Positions 33,230-41,826 are shown, numbered from the stretch's first letter. The stretch is 48,142 nucleotides of DNA from Paenibacillus sp. oral taxon 786 str. D14 (GCF_000159955.1 NZ_GG695970.1:1-48142); one strand, 5' to 3'. Notes: generated by a model not told the origin, from the letters alone. Numbers and translations are program-made.

Positions 33230-33871
33230 ATGAACAAATTGATCGCTAATGTGTATTGCGTAGGCCGGAACTACCGGGCGCATGCTGAGGAGCTTGGCAA
33301 TGAGGTGCCAACTGAGCCGATGATTTTCCTAAAACCGTCCCATGCGGTGACCGCCATGGACGGCAGGGGGCTGGAGCTTCCGGCGGACCGGGGCTCGGTG
33401 CATTATGAAGCTGAGCTGGTGCTGCGTATCGCCCGCGATTATAAGCCGGGGATGACGGTCGACGAATTGGTGGATGTGATCGCGTTTGGGATCGACTTCA
33501 CGCTGCGCGACGTGCAGAGCATCGTCAAAGACAAGGGCAATCCGTGGACGCCGGCCAAAGGCTTCCTACAATCGGCGCCAATCACGCCATACATCGCTTT
33601 CCCCGGCGCGGTGGAGACGGTAAATGAAGATTTTGTGCTGCGGAAGAATGGGGAGATTGTGCAGCGCGGCAATATCAGCCGGATGATTTTCCCGCTGCAG
33701 CAAATCGTTGATTATATCGCTGAGCATTATGGGCTGGGCGAAGGCGATTTGATTTTCACCGGAACGCCTGAAGGGGTAGGCCCGGTATATCAAGGGGACA
33801 AGCTGGAGCTGTCCTACGGCGATAAAGTGCTTGGCAGCTGCACAGTGGCTGTCGGTCCTTCGGCAAAATGA
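33230..33871 (+). CDS. Fumarylacetoacetate hydrolase family protein
   Basis: A 213-residue FAH-fold enzyme. It shows VYCVGRNYRAHAEELGNEVP, KPSHAV, the metal-binding VHYEAELVLRIA (Glu-x-Glu), FTLRDVQ and FTGTPEGVGPV. Short stand-alone members act as acylpyruvate hydrolases, oxaloacetate decarboxylases or related enzymes on 2,4-dioxo compounds. The substrate is not visible. ATG 33230 follows GGAGGAG. It overlaps the next gene by ATGA. Confidence 0.9.
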   Translation: MNKLIANVYCVGRNYRAHAEELGNEVPTEPMIFLKPSHAVTAMDGRGLELPADRGSVHYEAELVLRIARDYKPGMTVDELVDVIAFGIDFTLRDVQSIVKDKGNPWTPAKGFLQSAPITPYIAFPGAVETVNEDFVLRKNGEIVQRGNISRMIFPLQQIVDYIAEHYGLGEGDLIFTGTPEGVGPVYQGDKLELSYGDKVLGSCTVAVGPSAK

Positions 33872-34701
33872 TGATGGATTGGATTATTGGGGCGCTTTGC
33901 GCCCTAATCGTGTCTGCAGCCGCCTATAAGAAGCGATCGTTATCGCTCTCCGGCATGCTGGCCGCATGGATCATGGGAACCGTATACTACGGGGCCGGCA
34001 ACTTGTTCTGGTTTGGGATCTTGCTGCTATTTTTCGTCAGCTCGTCGGTCTTTTCGCATTTTCGCGGGGATCGTAAGGCGGAGCTAGAAAAATCGTATGC
34101 CAAGAGCGGCCGCCGGGACGCGGAGCAGGTGCTGGCGAACGGCGGGCTGGGGATGCTGGCTTGCCTCGGCAACCTGTTTTGGCCGGATCCGGCATGGGCC
34201 TACTTCTTCGTTGGCACCATGGCTGCGGTAACGGCGGATACTTGGGCAACGGAATGGGGCGGCCTTAGCAAAAGCGAGCCGCATTCGATTCTAAACGGCC
34301 GCCGGGTTCCTCCAGGAACATCGGGCGGGGTGACGCTGCTGGGTAGCACGGCGGCGCTGGCCGGGGCCGTATGCATCGGCGGGGCTGCATGGCTGCTGCG
34401 CATGTGGACCGGAGATGACACTTATGCCGGAGTAGGTTCCGCGTTGCTTGCCCTGGTGAAATGGGGGCTGATCGGCGGAATCTCCGGATTGGCCGGGGCC
34501 TTTGCCGACTCCTGGCTGGGCGCGACGGTTCAATATATGCATCGCTGCGTCGTTTGCGGCAAAGAGGTAGAGGTAGCGACGCATTGCGGTCATAAGACCG
34601 TGGTGCTGCGAGGTTTTCGCTGGATGGATAATGATATGGTGAATTTACTCAGTTCCCTGGCAGCCGGCTTGTTGGCTTGGGGAATTGGGATGATAGGATA
34701 A
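33868..34701 (+). CDS. DUF92 membrane protein
   Basis: A 277-residue polytopic membrane protein of the DUF92/TMEM19 family. It has SLSLSGMLAAWIMGTVYYGA, FRGDRKAELEKSYAKSGRRD and the conserved TADTWATEWGGLSKSEPHSI with PPGTSGGVT. Plant relatives act as phytyl-phosphate kinases, while bacterial roles are unknown. A cluster of Cys/His (CVVCGKEVEVATHCGH) lies near the C-terminus and could bind a metal. The start overlaps the FAH stop codon, so translation is probably coupled. Confidence 0.9.
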   Translation: MMMDWIIGALCALIVSAAAYKKRSLSLSGMLAAWIMGTVYYGAGNLFWFGILLLFFVSSSVFSHFRGDRKAELEKSYAKSGRRDAEQVLANGGLGMLACLGNLFWPDPAWAYFFVGTMAAVTADTWATEWGGLSKSEPHSILNGRRVPPGTSGGVTLLGSTAALAGAVCIGGAAWLLRMWTGDDTYAGVGSALLALVKWGLIGGISGLAGAFADSWLGATVQYMHRCVVCGKEVEVATHCGHKTVVLRGFRWMDNDMVNLLSSLAAGLLAWGIGMIG

Positions 34702-34716
34702 AGTAGGGATTTGAGC

Positions 34717-36699
34717 ATGAATATATTAACGGTGGAGCATCTGACCAAAACCTACGGGGAGAAAGTGCTGTTTCAGGACGCTTCCTTTGGGATGGACGAG
34801 AACGATAAAATCGGCATCATCGGCGTCAACGGAACGGGTAAATCTACGTTTCTGAAGGTGATCGCCGGTCTGGAACAAGCCGACTCCGGCAAAGTCGCCA
34901 TTAACCGGGACGTCCGCGTGACGTTTCTGGCGCAAAATCCCGAATATGATCCGGACATTTCTGTGTTGCGCGGCGTGTTCCAAGGCGGCGGGCCTGAGCT
35001 CCAATTGGTGTCTGCTTATATGGAGGCAGAGGAAGCGATCGAACGGGAACCGGGGGATGCGGGGCGGCAAGCGGAACTGGCGCGGCTGTCCCAGGAGATG
35101 GACCGACTGCAGACATGGACCCTGGTCAGCGAGGCCAAAAGCGTCTTGTCCAAGCTGGGCATCACCGATTTTACCCAGAATATGGGCAGCTTGTCCGGGG
35201 GTCAGCGGAAGCGCGTTGCGCTCGCCTCAGCGTTAATTCTCCCATCGGAGCTATTGATTATGGACGAGCCCACCAACCACATCGACAATGAATCCGTCGC
35301 TTGGTTGGAGACGTATCTCCAGAAACGGCGCGGGGCGTTGCTCCTGATTACGCATGACCGTTATTTTCTGGACCGCGTCTGCAATGTGATGCTGGAGCTC
35401 GATCACGGCCGGTTGTTCCGCTACGAGGCGAATTACAGCCGTTTCCTGGAGCTCAAGAGCGAGCGTGAGGAGCGTGAAGCCGCCTCCGAACAGAAGCGGC
35501 AAAATCTGCTGCGGGGTGAGCTCGCTTGGATTCGCCGCGGAGCCAAGGCACGTTCGACCAAGCAGAAGGCGCGGATCGAACGGTTTGAGAAGCTGCAAGC
35601 GGCCAAGACGGAATACAAAAGCGACAACCTCGAAATCTCGGTGGCTTCAACTCGATTGAGGCGCAAAATTTTGGAGATCGAAGGGCTGCGTAAATCAATT
35701 GAAGGGCGGCTGCTCATCAGGGATCTGACCTACACGGCGGTCCCGGGCGACCGCGTGGGCATCGTGGGGCCTAACGGCAGCGGGAAATCGACGCTGTTGA
35801 ACATGATCGCCGGTCGAATCGAACCGGATGCCGGCCATATTGTGCTGGGCCAGACGGTGAAGCTGGGTTATTTTACTCAGGAGCATCAGGAAATGGACAG
35901 TCAGCAACGGGTGATCGAATATATCAAGGAAGCGGCGGAGGTTGTGACGACGGCGGACGGCTCGCGGATTACCGCATCGCAAATGCTGGAGCGGTTCCTG
36001 TTCCCGCCGGAGATGCAATGGACGCCGATCGGCAAGCTGTCGGGCGGTGAGAAGCGGCGACTGTATCTGCTGCGTGTGCTGATGGGAGCGCCTAACGTTT
36101 TGCTGCTGGACGAACCAACTAACGATCTCGATATCCAGACGTTGACCGTGCTGGAGGCGTATTTGGATGAGTTCCCCGGCGCCGTCTTTGTTGTCTCCCA
36201 TGACCGGTATTTCCTCGATCGGACCGTGGACAAGATTATGGCGTTTGAGGGCGGCGGAGTCGTTGCTGTACATGTGGGCGACTATAGCGATTACGAGGAA
36301 CGGACGCAGGGGAGCGGTGCGAATGGCGCGGGTAAAGGGAGCGAAGGTAGTTCAGCGGCTTCGGGCTCGCGGAAGGCAGGTTCTTCGGACTCAGCGGCTG
36401 CCAGAGGTTCAGCCTCCCAAGCCAACACTGGCAACCGCAATTCAGGGCGCGGCGAGAAGCTGAAGTTCAGCTATAACGAGCAGCGGGAGTTCGAAACGAT
36501 CGACGCGACCATCGAAGCAGCCGAGCAACGTCTTGCCGCTATTTCCGAGGAAATGGAAGCTGCGGCGAGCGATGCCGTTCGCCTGCAGGAGCTGATGCAA
36601 CAGCAGCAGGAAGCGGAGGCCGAGCTGGACCGGCTGATGGAGCGCTGGACGTATCTGAACGAGCTGGCGGAGAAGATCGAAGCCCAGCGGAACGGGTGA
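34717..36699 (+). CDS. ABC-F family ATPase (Uup/YfmR type)
   Basis: About 660 residues with two ABC domains and no membrane part, the ABC-F arrangement that works on ribosomes. Walker A GVNGTGKST and GPNGSGKST, signatures LSGGQRKR and LSGGEKRR, and Walker B LLIMDEPTNHID and VLLLDEPTNDLD are all intact. The interdomain linker carries RRGAKARSTKQKARIERF. After a Ser/Gly/Ala-rich stretch of ~50 residues comes a C-terminal coiled coil (about 590-660), as in Uup. It is the last gene of the capA operon. ATG 34717 is preferred over TTG 34711. Confidence 0.93.
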   Translation: MNILTVEHLTKTYGEKVLFQDASFGMDENDKIGIIGVNGTGKSTFLKVIAGLEQADSGKVAINRDVRVTFLAQNPEYDPDISVLRGVFQGGGPELQLVSAYMEAEEAIEREPGDAGRQAELARLSQEMDRLQTWTLVSEAKSVLSKLGITDFTQNMGSLSGGQRKRVALASALILPSELLIMDEPTNHIDNESVAWLETYLQKRRGALLLITHDRYFLDRVCNVMLELDHGRLFRYEANYSRFLELKSEREEREAASEQKRQNLLRGELAWIRRGAKARSTKQKARIERFEKLQAAKTEYKSDNLEISVASTRLRRKILEIEGLRKSIEGRLLIRDLTYTAVPGDRVGIVGPNGSGKSTLLNMIAGRIEPDAGHIVLGQTVKLGYFTQEHQEMDSQQRVIEYIKEAAEVVTTADGSRITASQMLERFLFPPEMQWTPIGKLSGGEKRRLYLLRVLMGAPNVLLLDEPTNDLDIQTLTVLEAYLDEFPGAVFVVSHDRYFLDRTVDKIMAFEGGGVVAVHVGDYSDYEERTQGSGANGAGKGSEGSSAASGSRKAGSSDSAAARGSASQANTGNRNSGRGEKLKFSYNEQREFETIDATIEAAEQRLAAISEEMEAAASDAVRLQELMQQQQEAEAELDRLMERWTYLNELAEKIEAQRNG

Positions 36700-36777
36700 G
36701 GGTGGTTGCAACTTTTTCGGGATACGGCGATGCAATTCAGCATTGGATGTTACACTTGCGGCAGGTACAGCAATGAG

Positions 36778-36970
36778 AGCAACAACATTGTATTCGATTT
36801 TTCGCATACAATTGTTCCCTTTTGCGGCGATAACCCGTATTCTATTCGATTTTTCATATAGAATTGAGGGATTTGTCCTTCGGAAGCCGAAATCTATATG
36901 AAATTTCATATACATTTCGTCGAAATCCCCAAAACGGGAGAATTCTGTTCGATTTTTCATATAAAATGAA
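36778..36970. repeat. Intergenic hairpin repeats, type C (TCGATTTTTCATAT)
   Basis: The gap 36700-36976 holds four related units: TTGTAT-TCGATTTTTCGC-ATACAA, ATTCTAT-TCGATTTTTCAT-ATAGAAT, a perfect 18-bp palindrome TATATGAAATTTCATATA (36895-36912), and TTCTGTTCGATTTTTCATAT. The first two are hairpins whose arms co-vary (TTGTAT/ATACAA against TTCTAT/ATAGAA) round one constant loop. No gene was seen. Confidence 0.75.
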
Positions 36971-36976
36971 AATTTG

Positions 36977-37688
36977 ATGCGCAACATTTTGCGCAGTCCG
37001 GATACGATCATTACGGTGGCGATTACGCTCATCATGATGATGCTGTTGTTCGTCTACGTATTTGGCGGCGCCATTGAGTCAGGTACGGACAACTACGTGA
37101 ATTATCTGCTGCCGGGAATCCTGTTGATGGCGATCGCTTCCGGCGTCGCGTACCTCGCTGCGGCTGTTTAATGATATCAAAAGCGGACCGATGTCGCGAT
37201 TCATCACCATGCCGATCAAGCGCTCGTCGGTATTGTGGGCGCATGTGCTGACCTCGCTCTTTTCCATTGCGTTAACGCTCGTGGTGGTGTTCTTGGTCGC
37301 CCTCTTGATGGGCTTCCGCTCCAGCGCCTCTCTTCTGAAGTGGCTTGCGGTAGCTGGGATACTAGGTCTGTTCACACTGGCGTTAACCTGGCTTTCCATT
37401 ATTCCTGGCTTGACGGCCAAATCGATGGAAGGGGCGACGGCCTACTCGTACCCGCTGATTTTTCTGCCGTTTATTAGTTCGGCTTTTGTTCCCACCGAAA
37501 CCATGCCAAAAGTGATCCGCGCGTTCGCTGAGAACCAGCCTGTTACCTCCATTGTCGATGCCGTTCGTGCCTTGCTGTACAAGGGGACGGTTGGGAATGA
37601 GATCTGGATCGCGCTTGCCTGGTGTGTAGGCATCACGGTTATCGCATATTTCTTTGCGAGTAGAGTTTTTAAAAGTAAGTTAGGGTAA
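36977..37688 (+). pseudogene. Remnant of an ABC-2 type (DrrB-like) permease
   Basis: Two frames encode one permease. The first gives MRNILRSPDTIITVAITLIM, VYVFGGAIESGT and YLLPGILLMAIASGVAY. The second gives RLFNDIKSGPMSRFITMPIK and continues to the end with PFISSAFVPTETMPKVI. They join if one base is removed near 37152 (VAY-SLRLFND). About 15-20 N-terminal residues expected in DrrB relatives are missing, because the hairpin repeats stop right before the first codon. No partner ATPase gene is adjacent. I judge it inactive. Confidence 0.85.
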
Positions 37689-37756
37689 TACGCGCTAAGA
37701 TTTAAAGGAAACAAGGGCTATTTTTACGCCAACTAGGATAACTTCACAGAATTAGA

Positions 37757-37799
37757 AAATCCTTGCAATCTCTTAAACAGGGAGAGTAAGGATTTTTTT
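37757..37799 (+). terminator. Terminator after the permease remnant
   Basis: AAATCCTT / AAGGATTT with inner TCTC/GAGA pairing and a run of seven T. Confidence 0.75.
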
Positions 37800-37820
37800 A
37801 CTTCCTAATTAAATGCAAAA

Positions 37821-37849
37821 TTGACCGCAGTATAAAAAGAAGATATATT
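37821..37849 (+). promoter_or_regulatory. Promoter of the peptide-sensing locus
   Basis: TTGACC, exactly 17 bp, TATATT, about 55 bp before the ATG at 37909. This is one of the best sigma-A-like matches in the window. It drives regulator and peptide gene together. Confidence 0.7.
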
Positions 37850-37908
37850 TATTTCATACATATAATTCCAAACTCATTTTATCTAAAGAATGCGTGGTGA
37901 GAAAGCCA

Positions 37909-39276
37909 ATGAGTACAGCTACGATTCTGGCGGAAGTTCACTCCTTTATGAAAGAAAATGAGCTAAGTTTAAGTCAATTCTCGGCAAAGTTAAATATTAA
38001 TGCGGGTACGTTAAGTTATATTCTAAACGGTAACCGTACCTTGACCATCGATCATTTGGATCGGATTTCAGAGGTCATGGGCTTACCCATGGGGCATTAT
38101 TATGAGCATTATATTAACGATTATCTCCAAGAGAGAAATCCAGATTGGCGGAGAGTGGCCCCTTTCCTTCGGAAATGTGCTGAATTGAACAAGCTGGATT
38201 GCATTCGCAGAACGATATGCATGCTGTTGGATAATTTGACGTACTCTACGTCCTTATTCGAGCTGGCCGAGGAGTTTTATGAGAAGGGATTATATGGTGC
38301 TGCGGAGATTCTGTATGAAAATGTGGCCATGAGCGAAACAAAGCAACATTCTGAGCGGTTAGCTTTATGCCAGTATCGGCTGTTTAAGATTCGGATTGGG
38401 TCGGACCAGGCTCACAATCTCAAAATTGCTTACCAATTTGAACCCTACGTAGATCGGCTGGATGAGGTTACGCAGTTGGATGCGCTGAAGGATTTGGCAA
38501 ATTTATACCGTTCGCTTCGTCAGTGGGACCGGCTTGAGGATTTTGCTAAGGAGATGGAACATAAAGCTAGCATAATCTATTTCAGTAAACGACGCTCAAA
38601 TAAAGAAATTTTGGAATTACAGAAGAAGTTAAATGGGCCATTGTTTGCTTACATTGCGTATGCCAAATTGTTATGTGGGGAAGCTTGCGAGGGTAGAGGA
38701 GATTATGATCAAGCTTTGAAATATACAAATGATTACGCCGATTTAAGTTGGGTCCAGGAAACTGATCAGGATACAATTCGCTGGTTAGGTTTATTTGAAA
38801 AATGGGCGAAGGCTAATTTATATGTCTATAAACTGATGACAGGTCAGATTGAAGTTTTACAAGAATACGTATCGTTTGCTCAAGAAAATCCGGATGAAAT
38901 TATTCTTGCCCTTTTAAATATTATGCGTGCTGCAAACCTACATCAGATAAACGTTGACTTCATACTTCACCAATTTAATTCAGAAATAGACGCATATATC
39001 AACCACAAAAAGTCAAATGATCTGTATAATAATCAGGTCTTACCCGACAAGTACAACAGATTCATATATAATCTCACCTTTTACTATTTACAAAGAAAGG
39101 ATTACATTAAAGGTTTTAATTTTCTGATGCAAGGACTGGAAAATTCAATTATAATGAATAATAAGGAACTCATTATCAGTTTTATGGTATTATTTGAACA
39201 TCATAGAGATATGGCTTCCCAGGAAATATGCCAGAAGTATAAAACTATCGTTTGTGAGGTGAATAGAGGTATATGA
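37909..39276 (+). CDS. HTH-TPR regulator of the RRNPP type (AloR-like peptide receptor)
   Basis: A 455-residue protein. Residues about 5-65 form a Cro/cI-type HTH: ENELSLSQFSAKLNINAGTL, SYILNGNRTLTIDHLDRISE. The remainder is all helical with repeated ~35-residue units (for example FELAEEFYEKGLYGAAEILY and KYTNDYADLSWVQE), as in TPR peptide receptors PlcR, NprR and Rap. Such receptors bind a re-imported peptide in the cytoplasm and then change DNA binding. The stop codon overlaps the start of a secreted-peptide gene. Base composition is more AT-rich than the neighbours, so recent acquisition is likely. The regulated genes are not identified. Confidence 0.85.
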   Translation: MSTATILAEVHSFMKENELSLSQFSAKLNINAGTLSYILNGNRTLTIDHLDRISEVMGLPMGHYYEHYINDYLQERNPDWRRVAPFLRKCAELNKLDCIRRTICMLLDNLTYSTSLFELAEEFYEKGLYGAAEILYENVAMSETKQHSERLALCQYRLFKIRIGSDQAHNLKIAYQFEPYVDRLDEVTQLDALKDLANLYRSLRQWDRLEDFAKEMEHKASIIYFSKRRSNKEILELQKKLNGPLFAYIAYAKLLCGEACEGRGDYDQALKYTNDYADLSWVQETDQDTIRWLGLFEKWAKANLYVYKLMTGQIEVLQEYVSFAQENPDEIILALLNIMRAANLHQINVDFILHQFNSEIDAYINHKKSNDLYNNQVLPDKYNRFIYNLTFYYLQRKDYIKGFNFLMQGLENSIIMNNKELIISFMVLFEHHRDMASQEICQKYKTIVCEVNRGI

Positions 39277-39392
39277 AATCCAAATTCATTGTTGTTTTTG
39301 CGGTTCTGTTATCTTTATTAGTTGTTTCACCTGGTAGCGTTCATCCAGAGAAACCAACTGTATCAACTTTTGATATGCATGGTGGCTTTTAA
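39273..39392 (+). CDS. Short secreted pro-peptide, probable signal for the upstream receptor (AloP/Phr-like)
   Basis: A 39-codon gene whose ATG overlaps the regulator stop (ATGA). Residues 1-4 are MKSK, residues 5-19 are hydrophobic (FIVVFAVLLSLLVVS), and a short polar stretch (PGSVHPEKPTV) leads to the C-terminus STFDMHGGF. This is the make-up of Phr, PapR and Paenibacillus Alo pro-peptides: Sec export, trimming, then re-import of a short C-terminal peptide by an oligopeptide permease. GAGGTG and AGAGG lie upstream. A strong terminator follows in 25 bp. The mature peptide would come from within the last 5-9 residues. Confidence 0.75.
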   Translation: MKSKFIVVFAVLLSLLVVSPGSVHPEKPTVSTFDMHGGF

Positions 39393-39415
39393 TTTCTGCA
39401 TACATATGGACAACG

Positions 39416-39455
39416 AAAAACGCCTATTCGTTCTTTTAAACGAATAGGCGTTTTT
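39416..39455. terminator. Terminator after the peptide gene
   Basis: Perfect 15-bp stem AAAAACGCCTATTCG / CGAATAGGCGTTTTT with a 10-nt loop. It works on both strands and separates the locus from the facing glycosidase gene. Confidence 0.92.
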
Positions 39456-39540
39456 GTATAACATTAATAAACTTACCATAAATCTACCATACAGCCCAAC
39501 CTAAAACTTTGCTAACGTCCATATTCCGCCAAGTTAGGTC

Positions 39541-40314
39541 TCACCGAATCACAATCATCTGCCGCAAATCCCGGGAATCGCCGTTTAGCTTGGTTTCGGC
39601 GGCGTTTAGCTGCGCGGAGCCGTCGCCGTCGAGGAAGATGCCGTCGACGAGCCCGCCGTCGGCCAGGGCGGACTTGACGGCGGTGCGGAACGCTTCGGCG
39701 GTGCAGCGGGTGGGGGTGACGATCAGCCACAGCTGGCCGTTCGCGTCATACGCGAGACCGGAGCGGAGCCGGTTCTCATCGGGATTCGGCAGGTGCTCAG
39801 CCTCCACCGCCGCAGCCCGCCATCCGGCGTCATCCGGCAGCTTCATGCTGACGCCGCCTTGGGCAAAATAGCGGGTGCGGTCCGTAACGGCCAGCTCGCT
39901 TGCGGCGGATACCACTTGCACCGAGAAGCTGCCCGTGGCGCCGTCCCACACGAGCGTGCCGCGGGCGTATTTAGCGTTGAACCACCCGGACCCGTAGGCG
40001 CCGGCCGTGCCTTGGACCGGCTGATCGTTGTTCACCGCCAGCGACAATACGGCTTCGTTGTAAAAGAATCCGCCGTTCATCCCATATACGCGGTAACGTC
40101 CCAGTGGCTGATCCGCCGCCCGCAGTTCAATGCGCTCCGGATCTACAACTAAGGCATGCAGTTTGACACCGTTTGCTGCGGTAGTCTCATGATATTCATA
40201 ATGGCGGGGGAGCAGGTAGCGGCTGCCCCAACCGATCATCAGCAGGATGACGAGAAAAATCGCCATGACCGAAGCCATGGCGATTCCCCAGCGTTGCCCC
40301 TTAATCGGCAACAT
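39541..40314 (-). CDS. Phosphodiester glycosidase family (NAGPA-like) protein
   Basis: A 257-residue membrane-anchored protein. One N-terminal helix (about 12-30, MASVMAIFLVILLMIGW) is followed by the NAGPA/DUF2233 domain: YGMNGGFFYNEAVLS, YARGTLVWDG, AQGGVSMKLPDD, DGIFLDGDGSAQLN. Relatives remove GlcNAc or other caps from phosphodiesters; bacterial ones act on cell-surface polymers. Its start overlaps the upstream M42 peptidase stop by 14 bp, so the two genes are one transcript. Confidence 0.88.
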   Translation of the reverse strand: MLPIKGQRWGIAMASVMAIFLVILLMIGWGSRYLLPRHYEYHETTAANGVKLHALVVDPERIELRAADQPLGRYRVYGMNGGFFYNEAVLSLAVNNDQPVQGTAGAYGSGWFNAKYARGTLVWDGATGSFSVQVVSAASELAVTDRTRYFAQGGVSMKLPDDAGWRAAAVEAEHLPNPDENRLRSGLAYDANGQLWLIVTPTRCTAEAFRTAVKSALADGGLVDGIFLDGDGSAQLNAAETKLNGDSRDLRQMIVIR

Positions 40315-41338
40315 AAGCGGCTAGCAGGCGGGTCGTATTAATGACCGCCAGTTTATGTGTCCGCTCCATGGCGTGCGAGGCATGCACGCCCGGTCCGATC
40401 AGCGCAGCGCGGATATTGTGGCCGCCGCGCAGGGCAGCCGAGGCATCGGAGCCGTAATACGGATAAATATCAACCGCATGCGGGATGCCAAGGCCCTTGG
40501 CAAGCTCGATCAGCCGGGTGGTCATCTCGTAGTCATAAGGGCCGCTGGAGTCTTTCGCGCAAATCGAGACATCGGTCTCTTTGCAGCTCAGATCATCGCC
40601 CATAGCGCCCATGTCAACGGCGATCATTTCGTTCACGCCGTCCGGAATCCAGGAGGCGCCGTGCCCCACTTCCTCGTAGTTGGAGATGAGGAACACCAGA
40701 TCATGTCTCGGCGTCCAGCCTTCACGGCGGATCGATTCGATCAGCCCGAACAGGGCCGCTACGCTGGCTTTGTCGTCCAGGTGGCGAGATTTAATGAATC
40801 CGCTTGGTGTGATCACGGCGCGGGCATCAAACGAAATGAAGTCGCCGACCCCGATCCCAAGCTTCAGCACGTCCTCTTTACTTTCCACAACCTCGTCGAT
40901 CCGGACCTCCATGTTCTTCTCCTCACGTTTGAAATCGCGGGCATCGCTGTAGACGTGAACGGAAGGATGGGTCGACAGAATCGTGCCGGTATATACTCGG
41001 CCGCTGCGGGTGTGAATTTGGCAGTATTCGTTCTCGATACTGTTCATCATGAACCCGCCAACGGAGGTGATTGCCAGCGTACCGTTCGAACGGATGGCGC
41101 GCACCATGGCGCCTAACGTGTCAACGTGGCCGCTGAGTGCAATGCGCCGCGACGAATCGCGGCCAGGCACGGTCAGGATCGCTCCACCTTTTTCATTAAA
41201 GCTGCAAGGTACACCCAAGGCTTCGGCCTCACGCCCGATGAACGTCATGACATTGTGTGTAAACCCGCTTGGGCTTGGGGTGTCCAGCAAGGATTTGAGC
41301 AAATTTAAAATATAGGTTTCATTCGGTTGGATATTCAT
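40301..41338 (-). CDS. M42 family metallo-aminopeptidase
   Basis: A 345-residue dinuclear-metal aminopeptidase that assembles as a dodecamer in the cytoplasm. Ligands and catalytic residues are visible in ALSGHVDTLGAMV (His, Asp), SRHLDDKASVAAL (bridging Asp), NYEEVGHGAS (Glu-Glu) and AVDMGA. The C-terminal His lies in PGVHASHAMERTH. Like YsdC/FrvX, it would trim N-terminal residues from peptides. GGAGG-like site before ATG 41338. The gene lies 43 bp after the lapA-like gene. Confidence 0.93.
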   Translation of the reverse strand: MNIQPNETYILNLLKSLLDTPSPSGFTHNVMTFIGREAEALGVPCSFNEKGGAILTVPGRDSSRRIALSGHVDTLGAMVRAIRSNGTLAITSVGGFMMNSIENEYCQIHTRSGRVYTGTILSTHPSVHVYSDARDFKREEKNMEVRIDEVVESKEDVLKLGIGVGDFISFDARAVITPSGFIKSRHLDDKASVAALFGLIESIRREGWTPRHDLVFLISNYEEVGHGASWIPDGVNEMIAVDMGAMGDDLSCKETDVSICAKDSSGPYDYEMTTRLIELAKGLGIPHAVDIYPYYGSDASAALRGGHNIRAALIGPGVHASHAMERTHKLAVINTTRLLAAYVAD

Positions 41339-41381
41339 GGGAAACCTCCTTTATGGGTTAGGTCGGACTCTTCATTACGCG

Positions 41382-41765
41382 TTAAGGCTGGATGGGGGAG
41401 TCCTCCTCCGCCGATTCGGCTCCCGCTCCAGCTTCAGCTTCAGCTTCATTGCCGGCAGATTTCTTCTTCTTGCCGCGCTCTGGCTTCTCCGGTTCCGGGA
41501 AAACATAGCCGGTAGCCTCCTGGATATGTACAAGCTTGGCATGCAAGCCTTTGACTTCACGCTGCAGCCGGTAACCGCGGTAAATGCCAAACGCCCCGAC
41601 GATAATACCGCCAAGCAGCGTACTGCCAAGGATCAGCAAAATCAACGGAAGGCTGACGGAGCCAAACAGCAAATTGACCTGCACCGGATCGACGTTAATC
41701 ACCGCAAATACGGCGGTAATCAAGGCAAAGAACAAAGCCAGAATTAGGGACCATTGGATTTTCAT
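41382..41765 (-). CDS. LapA-family (DUF1049) membrane protein
   Basis: A 127-residue protein with two membrane helices (LILALFFALITAVFAVINVD and LPLILLILGSTLLGGIIVGA), the DUF1049/LapA pattern. A cytoplasmic helix follows (YRLQREVKGLHAKL), then a charged low-complexity tail rich in Lys, Glu and Ala. In E. coli LapA/LapB help control LPS assembly, which does not apply to a Gram-positive, so the role is unknown. I start at ATG 41765 because AGGAGG lies 9 bp upstream. Confidence 0.88.
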   Translation of the reverse strand: MKIQWSLILALFFALITAVFAVINVDPVQVNLLFGSVSLPLILLILGSTLLGGIIVGAFGIYRGYRLQREVKGLHAKLVHIQEATGYVFPEPEKPERGKKKKSAGNEAEAEAGAGAESAEEDSPIQP

Positions 41766-41791
41766 GAGGGTACACCTCCTTCTAGGACAGT

Positions 41792-41826
41792 ATAAAATCC
41801 CTTGTCCGCTTGGAGCAAGGGATTTT
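41792..41826 (-). terminator. Terminator of the pepF gene
   Basis: AAAATCCCTTG / CAAGGGATTTT, an 11-bp perfect stem with an 11-nt loop, 25 bp after the pepF stop on the minus strand. Confidence 0.85.

Noticed and set aside
40355..41116. A 253-codon open frame on the plus strand
   Set aside because: Antisense to the M42 peptidase with all its metal ligands. No ribosome site and no known fold.
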